In this document: positions 34,519 to 41,639 of the stretch, in pieces | Layout of the letters: each line of letters begins with the position of its first letter | How positions within the stretch are numbered: the first letter of the stretch is position 1 | From: Kuafuiihalomonas sp039024635 | GTDB taxonomy: Bacteria > Myxococcota > Kuafuiibacteriia > Kuafuiibacteriales > Kuafuiibacteriaceae | Assembly (NCBI GenBank): GCA_039024635.1 | Contig: JBCCQA010000005.1 | Location: 163,511-227,510 of the forward strand | DNA length: 64,000 nucleotides | Direction: 5' to 3' | Program-made: the position numbers and the translations under genes | The notes under the pieces: model-generated | Told to the model about the DNA's origin: nothing | The model's database searches: none | The model's input: the letters and a program-made list of their open reading frames with translations, nothing else

Positions 34519-35106
34519 ATGAAAAATCACTGGTTCATCATCGGAGCACTGGCCGTCAGCACCACCGCTTGTGGCGGCGGCACCAAGACCGCGAAGGGTC
34601 AGCTGACCCCCAATGGGGCGGTCGTGGAGTACCCGGAGTGGGTCAACAAGGGCTCGGGTATTCAAGAAGGTAAGGACAAGGTCTTCTTCGGGGTCGGGTC
34701 GGCTTCCGGCATTCGGAATCACTCGCTGGCCCGGTCCACAGCCGACAACCGAGCGAGGCAAGAGATCTCCAAGGTCTTCGAGATCTATTCGGCTTCGCTG
34801 ATGAAGGACTACCAGGCGTCCACGACGGCGGGTGACTTCACCGCGAGCTCGGAGGAGCAGCGGGTCGAGCAGGCCATCAAGACCTTTTCGGCCAACACCC
34901 TCAACGGCGTGGAGATCGTCGATCACTGGATTCACCCCGTGGAAGGCACGATCTACAGCCTGGCGCGTTTGGACATGGAGGCCTTCCTAGGCCAGATCGA
35001 GAAGGCACGAGAATTGAACGCGAAGACCAAGGAGGCGGTAAGAAAAGCAGCCGAAAGGTCCTTCGCCGACCTTCGCGAAGAAGAAGACCGCCGCTCGGCG
35101 CAGTGA
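34519..35106 (+). CDS. LPP20-like lipoprotein (short paralogue)
   Basis: 195 residues. A lipoprotein signal peptide ends in the lipobox 'STTAC' (Cys at about 18). The body contains 'GVGSASGIRNHSLARSTADN RARQEISKVF' and 'SLMKDYQAS', matching the LPP20-family lipoprotein domain. The same motif recurs in the gene at 38162 ('GVGSSEGINNPALARTAAAT', 'SLMKDYQAS'), so the two are paralogues. It is probably an outer-membrane or periplasmic lipoprotein; the function of this family is unknown. It heads a five-gene envelope cluster on the same strand. Confidence 0.8.
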   Translation: MKNHWFIIGALAVSTTACGGGTKTAKGQLTPNGAVVEYPEWVNKGSGIQEGKDKVFFGVGSASGIRNHSLARSTADNRARQEISKVFEIYSASLMKDYQASTTAGDFTASSEEQRVEQAIKTFSANTLNGVEIVDHWIHPVEGTIYSLARLDMEAFLGQIEKARELNAKTKEAVRKAAERSFADLREEEDRRSAQ

Positions 35107-35115
35107 GGAAAGAGG

Positions 35116-36108
35116 ATGCTCGGCTCCCTTCTTCTCGCAGTGGCTGCCGGTGCGCTCTCGCCCCAGCAGATATATCAGCAGCGCGCGCCAGGCGTGGTCG
35201 TCGTGTTCGCTAGCGATGGTCGGGTCAAGGCTTCGGCGGGCACGGGTTCGATCATCTCTCGAGACGGCAAAGTGCTGACGAACGCCCACGTAGTGGCCAA
35301 AGACCGTCGGGTCCTTTCCAACACCTGGGTCTATCTCAGGCCCGATCGTCTTCGCGGCTCCACGCGGCGGGACCTGACCCGTCGCTTTGAGGCCCGGGTG
35401 CTGGATGTCGACCATGACCTCGACCTCGCCCTGCTTCAAATTCGCGAAGCGCCGCCCAACCTGGAGCCCATCCCCCTCGGAGACTCGGATGCGGTTCAGA
35501 TCGGGTCGCCGGTGGTCGCCATTGGCCATCCGGAGACGGGGGGGCTATGGACACTGACCACCGGCTCCATCTCGGCCGTGATCGCGGACTTTCAGGGGGT
35601 GGATGGTCGGGATGCCTTCCAGACCGAGGCCTCCGTGAACCGGGGCAACTCGGGGGGCCCGCTCCTGGATGCCGAAGGGCGAATGATTGGGGTGAACACC
35701 TCCATCTCTCGCAAGGCCAGCGACGGACTGGCCATCACCGACATCAACTTCAGCATCCAGAGCCGGGTGGCCCGGCGCTGGTTGGCCACGCAGCGTGGCC
35801 TTCGGCTGGAGAAGCCGTCGCCGGCCAAGCCGCCCGCGCCCTCCGTGGGGGCTAAGGATCCCGTTCGGGACGACCCCGAGTTCGTGGCCCGGGCCGAGGC
35901 TGCCAAGGAGGGTCGCATGCCCAAGCGCCCCCTTCCGACCAAGCAGCTGACGGGGAAGCGCCCCTACGACATGGAGAGCTTCCTAGCCGAACGGTTGGAG
36001 GAAGTCCGGGAACTCGAGGACCTCATGGACGAGGCCCGGGACGGTATCGATCGAAAGACCCGTCGCAGATCTCGACGGGAGAAGACACCCGGCCTCGGGT
36101 TGTGGTGA
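35116..36108 (+). CDS. Secreted trypsin-like serine protease (HtrA-type, no PDZ)
   Basis: 330 residues. A short hydrophobic N-terminus is followed by a chymotrypsin-fold protease domain. The triad is His58 ('TNAHVV'), Asp103 ('DLDLALLQ') and Ser179 ('VNRGNSGGPLLD'), all as in DegP/HtrA proteins. No PDZ domain follows; instead there is a Pro/Lys-rich linker and a charged, helical C-terminal region (about 280-330). It probably acts in the periplasm. Its position between two lipoprotein genes suggests a role in envelope quality control, which is inference. Confidence 0.85.
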   Translation: MLGSLLLAVAAGALSPQQIYQQRAPGVVVVFASDGRVKASAGTGSIISRDGKVLTNAHVVAKDRRVLSNTWVYLRPDRLRGSTRRDLTRRFEARVLDVDHDLDLALLQIREAPPNLEPIPLGDSDAVQIGSPVVAIGHPETGGLWTLTTGSISAVIADFQGVDGRDAFQTEASVNRGNSGGPLLDAEGRMIGVNTSISRKASDGLAITDINFSIQSRVARRWLATQRGLRLEKPSPAKPPAPSVGAKDPVRDDPEFVARAEAAKEGRMPKRPLPTKQLTGKRPYDMESFLAERLEEVRELEDLMDEARDGIDRKTRRRSRREKTPGLGLW

Positions 36109-36138
36109 GTCGATGTGGCTCGTGTTAGCGGGGCGACC

Positions 36139-36747
36139 ATGCGGATGAAGATACTCTCGATACTCGTGGCGACCGCACTCGTCGGTTGCGCTTCGACCCC
36201 CAAGGTCACGCGAACCGCGTCCGGTTCGACCGAGGGTGGCGACCTTTCAGGCTACTGGAACGACATCGACGCCGAGCTGACGGCCAAGACCCTCACTGGC
36301 CAGCTTTTGGACAGCCCCTGGATCGGTGATTTCAGAGACGAGTCTGGCCGCAAACCCGTCATCAAGCTCGCGGGGGTGGTGAAGCGAACCGACGATCGCA
36401 ACGTCAACACTCAGTTCTTCGGCAAGCAGCTGGAGCGCTTCCTTCTCAACAGCGGTCGCGTTCGTGTGGTGGCGGCTAAGGGGCAGGAAGACATCAACGT
36501 CAGCGAGCGGACCCGTCAGTCTCAGCAGGCCTCGGATGACTCGGCGAAGACACAGTTCAACGAGCTGGGAGCCGACTTCACTCTGCAGACGGTCATCAAC
36601 TCCCAGAACGAGAGCGACGGCGGCGGAAAGGCCGTGCGCGCCTACCTGGTGAATATGGAGCTCCTGAACGTCGAGACCAACGAGAAGGTCTGGATCGGCG
36701 AAAGGAAGATCCGCAAGGCGATCGAGCGGGCCAAGACGCGCTTCTGA
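36139..36747 (+). CDS. LpoB-like lipoprotein (penicillin-binding protein activator family)
   Basis: 202 residues from ATG 36139 (GTG 36115 extends the frame; ATG 36145 is also possible). The lipobox is 'ATALVGC'. The globular part contains 'NVNTQFFGKQLERFLLNSGR VRVV', 'ADFTLQTVINSQ' and 'NVETNEKVWIGERKIRK', matching the LpoB/YcfM family. In E. coli this lipoprotein reaches through the periplasm to activate PBP1b. The stop shares a base with the following gene (TGATG). The link with the COG3014-like gene next to it recurs in other Gram-negatives, to my knowledge. Confidence 0.85.
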   Translation: MRMKILSILVATALVGCASTPKVTRTASGSTEGGDLSGYWNDIDAELTAKTLTGQLLDSPWIGDFRDESGRKPVIKLAGVVKRTDDRNVNTQFFGKQLERFLLNSGRVRVVAAKGQEDINVSERTRQSQQASDDSAKTQFNELGADFTLQTVINSQNESDGGGKAVRAYLVNMELLNVETNEKVWIGERKIRKAIERAKTRF

Positions 36748-38093
36748 TGAGCCCTTGGCTCGCCAGCCTCGGTCTGGCTGCGGCGGCGGCGACCACCAGC
36801 GCCTGTGCCTCTCAGAACGCGATCGTCCGTCAGTACCAGCAGATGCGGCCGGAGCTGCTTCGGGGCGACTTCTCGGGGGCAGCGGCGGAGCTCGCAGCCA
36901 GCAAAGGCGAGGCCTACAAGGTCCGGGACCGGGTTCCCTACCTGCTGAATCTGGGAACGCTTCAGCACTACGCGGGCGAGTACGAAGCCTCCATGGACAG
37001 CCTCATCGAGGCCGAAGAGGAGATGCGCGCCCTTTGGACCAAGTCGATATCCGGCGAGGTCAGTCGTTTCGTCGTGAACGAGACATCGGTTGCCTACGCC
37101 GGGGCCGACTTCGAGCGCATCCTTGTCTATCTCTACACCGCCCTGAATCGGGTCGCCCAGGGGCGCATTCAGGATGCCTTGGTCGAAGCTCGACGAGCCG
37201 ACGAAGAGCTTCAGAGAATGAAGATCGCCTACGAGGGCGAAGAGGGCCTAGGCACCGTCTACACCCAGGACGCTTTCATGCTGTGGCTGGTTGGTCTCTT
37301 CTACGAGATCGAAGGGAGCTACGAAGACGCGCGGCTGGCCTATGAAGCTTCGGTCCAGGCCTACCGCGAAGTGTATGGCCGCTTTGGGACTGGGGCGCCA
37401 AGCTACCTGACCGAAGACCTCCGACGAGCGGCCTGGTTGGCCGGCCGCGAGCTCGGTCCTCGGCCTAAGGGCGAGACGGACAGCGCTCAGGCTTGGGGGG
37501 AGGGGTGGGCAGAGCTGATCCTCATTCACGGAAACGGAGAAGCCCCTCAGAAAGTGGAAGAGTCCCTGACCGTGCCTACCCTGGATGGCTACTTGGTCCG
37601 CGTGGCCCTTCCTCGATTTGTGATTCGGGCCCCGAGGGTGCGGGGCTTGCGGGTCGAGGCCTCCGGCCTGAGCGCTCGCGGGTTTGAGGCCGAGCCAGTC
37701 AGCCGGATCGCCGAGGCTCAGTTCGAAGCCCAGAGGCCGGCCATCGTCGCCCGGGCCGTGGCCCGAGCCGCCATCAAGTATGCGGCCACCAAGACGGCCG
37801 AGCGGGCCGTAGGCGGGGGGCGAGACGCATCCTCGGAGCGCCAGGTCGCCGGGGCCTTGGTGGGATTGCTGGCCAATATCGCCTTTGCCGCCAACGAGTC
37901 GGCCGATCTCAGGGCATGGACCACCCTCCCCAGTGAGTTCCTCGTGGCGCGACTGTGGCTCCCCCCGGGTCGCCACGAGCTGACGATCGACTTCCTGGGG
38001 TCCGGAGGCTCCGTGGCCCGTCCCGGGCAGCGGGTTGAGGTGGAGCTTCAGTCCCGGGAGCGTCGAATCCTGAGCGTTCGGAGCATCCGATGA
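36747..38093 (+). CDS. COG3014-like lipoprotein
   Basis: 448 residues with lipobox 'ATTSAC' (Cys near 20). The N-terminal half is helical and TPR-like: 'LLNLGTLQHYAGEYEASMDS', 'RILVYLYTALNRVAQGRIQD ALVEARRA' and 'YEIEGSYEDARLAYEASVQA'. The C-terminal half is beta-rich. This arrangement matches an uncharacterised family often encoded next to LpoB-like genes. It is coupled to the LpoB gene by one base and to the next frame by an ATGA. It may be part of an envelope assembly that controls cell-wall synthesis; the function is not established. Confidence 0.75.
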   Translation: MSPWLASLGLAAAAATTSACASQNAIVRQYQQMRPELLRGDFSGAAAELAASKGEAYKVRDRVPYLLNLGTLQHYAGEYEASMDSLIEAEEEMRALWTKSISGEVSRFVVNETSVAYAGADFERILVYLYTALNRVAQGRIQDALVEARRADEELQRMKIAYEGEEGLGTVYTQDAFMLWLVGLFYEIEGSYEDARLAYEASVQAYREVYGRFGTGAPSYLTEDLRRAAWLAGRELGPRPKGETDSAQAWGEGWAELILIHGNGEAPQKVEESLTVPTLDGYLVRVALPRFVIRAPRVRGLRVEASGLSARGFEAEPVSRIAEAQFEAQRPAIVARAVARAAIKYAATKTAERAVGGGRDASSERQVAGALVGLLANIAFAANESADLRAWTTLPSEFLVARLWLPPGRHELTIDFLGSGGSVARPGQRVEVELQSRERRILSVRSIR

Positions 38094-38161
38094 GCTGCGC
38101 GTGCGATCACGTTCTGGCCGAGCTGCGCCTTCCGCCGTCGGATGGGGCACTATCCTGGCCC

Positions 38162-39607
38162 ATGCGGGGTGCGCTCGCCTTTGGGCTGGCCGCGTGTGCG
38201 TCTTCCACCTCGGGGATGGGCGCCGCGCCGGACTGGGTTCGTTCGGGCAGCGGCGTTCGGGCCGAGCTGATCGTGGGCGTCGGTTCATCCGAGGGCATCA
38301 ACAACCCGGCTCTGGCGCGGACGGCGGCGGCGACCCGGGCCCGGGCCGAGATCAGCCGAATCCTCCAGACCTATAGCCAGTCCTTGATGAAGGACTATCA
38401 GGCGTCCGAGCTCGGGACCGGGGAGTCTCAGAGAGTGGAGCAGCTCATTCGTTCCTTCTCCGCCACCGTCCAAAGGGGCGTCGAAATCGTCGACTACTGG
38501 GTCGATGGGAAGCGGACCTGGGCTTTGGCGCGCCTCGACCTGGATCGGGGGCAATTCGAGGCGGCAGATCCGGACATCACGCGCTGGTGGGGCGCCCGGG
38601 CGGACGGGGTTTGGGCCGAACTTGAGGCCGAGATGGGCCAGATGGCCGGCGTAGCTGCCTCGGCTCGGAAGCCCGCGTCCAAGGCATGGGCGGCGGAGGG
38701 TGCTTGGGTGGATGGCGCCTGCCCCGCCACTTTTCTATGCGGCGTAGGGACTGGGGTCGATCGTGCGTCCGCGGATGCCGCGGCACGGGCGGAGCTAGCT
38801 CGGCTCTTCGAAGCTCGTGTCCAAGCTACGCAGGCGTCGTACGAGGAGGCCAACCGACGGGTTCACTCCGCCCTGGGCGAAGACTGGGTCGAAGTGCAGA
38901 AGGTCTCGGAGAAGTCACTGGTGTCGACCCAGAAGCTGGTTCGATTCTCCCGCATCGAGGCCCGGCAGGCGCTCCCGGATGGTCGGCGCGCGGCCCTGGC
39001 CGTCATCGAACGAGGTCCCGCCAGCCGGACGCTGCAGCGCGAGATCAGGGCCCTGGATGAGGACATCGAAGGTGCCCTCTCCCGGGCAGAGGGCGCGGAA
39101 GACGACCTGCGACGACACCGCGCCCTGCGCCGGGCCATGACGGCACTCGCCGAGCGTGAGGTTCTGGACGGGGATCTTCAGGTGATTTCGGGTCTGGGTC
39201 TGCCGGCTCCGGTGGCCCGCAGCCAGATCGAGGCCCAACTTCGGCGGACCACTGCTCGCTTGCCCTTTCGGGTGGTCGTCGAGGGTCCCAGCGCAGCTCG
39301 GGTCCAAGGCTGCCTGGAAGACGCACTTACCGAGAGAGGCTACGAGCTTCAGCGGGAAAGGGCGGTGCTGGAGGTGAGGGGTCGGCTCGAAGCCGAACAG
39401 GAGGGCGAAATCCGGGGCCAGGCCATTGTTCGCACCCTCCTGGAGCTGAGCTTGACCGACCTTCGAAGCAATGAGCGCTTCGCGACCGTTCAGGGCACCG
39501 AGAAGGCCACCCGGCCCAGCTTCGAGCGCAGCGTGTCCACCGCGGCCTTCAAGCTGTGTCGGGATCAAGTCCCCGAGATGCTGCGTCAGATCGAAGCGCG
39601 TTTTTGA
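38162..39607 (+). CDS. Large LPP20-like lipoprotein
   Basis: 481 residues from ATG 38162, giving a short lipoprotein signal ending 'FGLAAC'. The frame is open from ATG 38090, overlapping the upstream stop, but that start would bury the signal. Region one (about 25-150) repeats the LPP20-type motifs 'GVGSSEGINNPALARTAAAT' and 'SLMKDYQAS' of the 34519 gene. Region two (about 195-310) has a second, divergent copy: 'CGVGTGVDRASADAAARAEL ARLF' with 'SLVSTQKLVRFSRIEARQA'. The C-terminal third is a separate alpha/beta region of unknown role. It closes the lipoprotein cluster. Confidence 0.75.
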   Translation: MRGALAFGLAACASSTSGMGAAPDWVRSGSGVRAELIVGVGSSEGINNPALARTAAATRARAEISRILQTYSQSLMKDYQASELGTGESQRVEQLIRSFSATVQRGVEIVDYWVDGKRTWALARLDLDRGQFEAADPDITRWWGARADGVWAELEAEMGQMAGVAASARKPASKAWAAEGAWVDGACPATFLCGVGTGVDRASADAAARAELARLFEARVQATQASYEEANRRVHSALGEDWVEVQKVSEKSLVSTQKLVRFSRIEARQALPDGRRAALAVIERGPASRTLQREIRALDEDIEGALSRAEGAEDDLRRHRALRRAMTALAEREVLDGDLQVISGLGLPAPVARSQIEAQLRRTTARLPFRVVVEGPSAARVQGCLEDALTERGYELQRERAVLEVRGRLEAEQEGEIRGQAIVRTLLELSLTDLRSNERFATVQGTEKATRPSFERSVSTAAFKLCRDQVPEMLRQIEARF

Positions 39608-39896
39608 GCAGCCCGGGCCGCTCAACCGCGCTTGGGCCAGGATGCAGTCGTCTCGCTCTTCCAGGGGCGCTAGGTGTACGGAGGCTCGAAAAGTCGCATA
39701 CTACGCTGGGGTTTATACTGGCTCAGCGCTCATTCTGCCGTCCTGCCGCCACCTGAACGACTTGTTGGGAAGGTCGCCGGTTTTCACGGAGACCAAGCTG
39801 GCGGTTGATGCTAGGCCTCTGGCGGCCCGGCGGAATGAACCGCCATTCACTCCCCGAGCCCCGGCCAGAATCCCTGGCCGAGACTGTGAGCGTTGC
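39608..39896. other. Spacer before btaA
   Basis: 289 bp with no credible gene, although a frame is open through it. A TATACT (39714-39719) could be a -10 box, but no good -35 is seen. A perfect palindrome GGCCAG-AATCC-CTGGCC (39863-39879) lies 17 bp before the btaA ATG and may be an operator or leader hairpin. Confidence 0.4.
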
Positions 39897-41024
39897 ATGA
39901 AGTTGAGAGACACGCTGTTCCAGACGGCCTTCGCTCGGATGTTCGTCTACAACATCCTCTGGGAGGACGCAGAGGTGGACGAGCGCTACCTCGGCGTCGA
40001 CGAAGACTCGAGCGTCCTGAGCATCAGCGCGGCGGGCTGCGGAGTAGCGGGGTTGATGAGCAAGCGTCCTGCCCGCATCGATGCCGTCGACATAAACCGG
40101 CACCACCTGGCGCTGTCGGCCCTCAAGATCACTGCCGCTCAGCGACTACGCTCCTACTCCGAATTCTACGACCTCTTCGGGCGGGGCTGGAACCAAAACC
40201 CCGAGAAGACGGTTCGGCGGCTGGCCCAGTGTCTGCCCCCGTGGATGCAGCGGCACTGGAAGCGCAACCATCGCATGTTCGAGCGCTCCCTGTATCAAGA
40301 GGGTCTCACGGCTCGCATGCTTCGCTTCATGCGGGACCAGACCGGTATCGACGCCAACTGGCTTCGGTGGGTCATGCAGCAGCCGGTCGAGGAGCGGCGG
40401 CGAGCGGTCGACGAGTGGATCACTCCGGTCCTTCAGCGTCCTCTCGTGCGGGCCTTTCTCGAATCTCCGATTCAGCTCTTGGCCCTAGGCATCAACTTCG
40501 AGCAGCGCGAGAAGTACGTGGCGCAAGAAGGGGTCAGCGGCCTGGCCGCCGCCTTCCGGGAGACGATCCTCAAGTTCGCCGACACCAAGCTCGAGACGAA
40601 CTGGATAGCCTGGTACGTCACCACTGGCGGCTTCGATCACGAGAATACGGAGGCGGTCGCGCCCTACCTCAGGCCGGATCGGCACGAACGCTCTTTCGCT
40701 TCTCCGACCTCGGTTCGTTATCACCTTGGCAACCTCTTCTCTTTGCTGGAAGAAGCCGGATCGAACACCTGGTCCCACTTCACCTTCTGCGACGCTCCAG
40801 ACTGGATGAACCGCCCGACCCAGACCAAGCTTCTGGACGAAGTGCGAAGGACGGGTCGCGAGGGCGCCGTGGTCCTCATCCGCTCGGTCGAAGACGAGTC
40901 GGCCGTCGACAAGGTGGGCTATCAGGACCACTTCGTGCGTATGGACCAAGCCTCGGACGAGGCGACACGGCTCGACCGTTCCAAGCTCTACCGTCGCGTC
41001 GACTTCTACCGGTTGGCCAGTTGA
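39897..41024 (+). CDS. btaA: BtaA: SAM-diacylglycerol 3-amino-3-carboxypropyl transferase
   Basis: 375 residues. 'FVYNILWEDAEVDERYL' and the SAM-binding 'SISAAGCGVAGLMSKRPARI DAVDINRHHLAL' match the BtaA (DUF3419) family. The ending 'AVVLIRSVEDES' belongs to the same fold. It moves the aminocarboxypropyl group of SAM onto diacylglycerol, giving diacylglyceryl-homoserine, the first step of betaine lipid DGTS. ATG 39897 is supported by the homology start. The stop overlaps the TTG start of btaB. This phosphorus-free lipid typically replaces phospholipids under phosphate limitation; no Pho box was recognised upstream. Confidence 0.88.
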   Translation: MKLRDTLFQTAFARMFVYNILWEDAEVDERYLGVDEDSSVLSISAAGCGVAGLMSKRPARIDAVDINRHHLALSALKITAAQRLRSYSEFYDLFGRGWNQNPEKTVRRLAQCLPPWMQRHWKRNHRMFERSLYQEGLTARMLRFMRDQTGIDANWLRWVMQQPVEERRRAVDEWITPVLQRPLVRAFLESPIQLLALGINFEQREKYVAQEGVSGLAAAFRETILKFADTKLETNWIAWYVTTGGFDHENTEAVAPYLRPDRHERSFASPTSVRYHLGNLFSLLEEAGSNTWSHFTFCDAPDWMNRPTQTKLLDEVRRTGREGAVVLIRSVEDESAVDKVGYQDHFVRMDQASDEATRLDRSKLYRRVDFYRLAS

Positions 41025-41638
41025 ACACCCTCGACAAGGAGGCGCAGCGGGCCTTTCTCGACGGCTTCTACGGCTGGGCTGGACCTATCTACGACGCGAC
41101 GAGGAAGTACTACCTGCTGGGTCGAGACCGGGCCCTCGATCTTCTGCTAGGGAGCTCCTGGAGCCGGTTGGTCGAGATAGGTCCTGGCACGGGCCGAAAC
41201 CTGGCCAAGCTCCACGCAAAGCGGCCCTTTGCAGAGCTGGGGGGCGTCGAGCCCAGCCGAGCCATGATGCGGCGGGCACGTAAGCGCTGCCCCTGGGCCG
41301 AGCTGGTCGAGGGCTTTGCAGAGGATGTCGACATCACCCAGCTCTTGAGTGGCCGGCCGGACCGAATCTTCTACTCCTACTGCCTCTCCATGGTGAGCGA
41401 CCCCGTTCTCGCCATCGAGAACGCCCGCCGGCAGCTGGCCCCTGGCGGCAAGGTGGTCGTGGTGGACTTCGGCGATCTGGGCTCCATCTTCGAGCCGGCT
41501 CGGGGCGCCCTCAAGCGATGGCTGTCCGCCTTTCACGTCGAGCCCCTCTCCCCCAGCGTCCTCGAGGTCCACGACGCGGACCTCACCTTCGGCCCCGGAC
41601 GCTACTGGGTCTACGCCGAGATCCCCGGCTCGGAGTGA
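41021..41638 (+). CDS. btaB: BtaB: diacylglyceryl-homoserine N-methyltransferase
   Basis: 205 residues from TTG 41021 (TTGA overlap with btaA; no later start keeps motif I). It is a class I methyltransferase: 'FYGWAGPIYDATRKYYLLGR DRAL', SAM motif 'LVEIGPGTGRNLAKL', 'GGVEPSRAMMRRA' and 'IFYSYCLSMV'. These match BtaB, which adds three methyl groups to diacylglyceryl-homoserine to make DGTS. The strict btaA-btaB order and coupling strongly support the pathway call. One base separates it from the next gene. Confidence 0.87.
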   Translation: MNTLDKEAQRAFLDGFYGWAGPIYDATRKYYLLGRDRALDLLLGSSWSRLVEIGPGTGRNLAKLHAKRPFAELGGVEPSRAMMRRARKRCPWAELVEGFAEDVDITQLLSGRPDRIFYSYCLSMVSDPVLAIENARRQLAPGGKVVVVDFGDLGSIFEPARGALKRWLSAFHVEPLSPSVLEVHDADLTFGPGRYWVYAEIPGSE

Positions 41639-41639
41639 T

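Noticed and set aside
36115..36138. Upstream GTG start for the LpoB-like gene
   Set aside because: The lipoprotein signal peptide starts at ATG 36139; the extra eight residues would add nothing typical of a signal.
39471..39896. Long N-terminal extension of BtaA
   Set aside because: The open frame overlaps the previous gene and reads Arg/Pro/Ser-rich noncoding text; family homology begins at ATG 39897.
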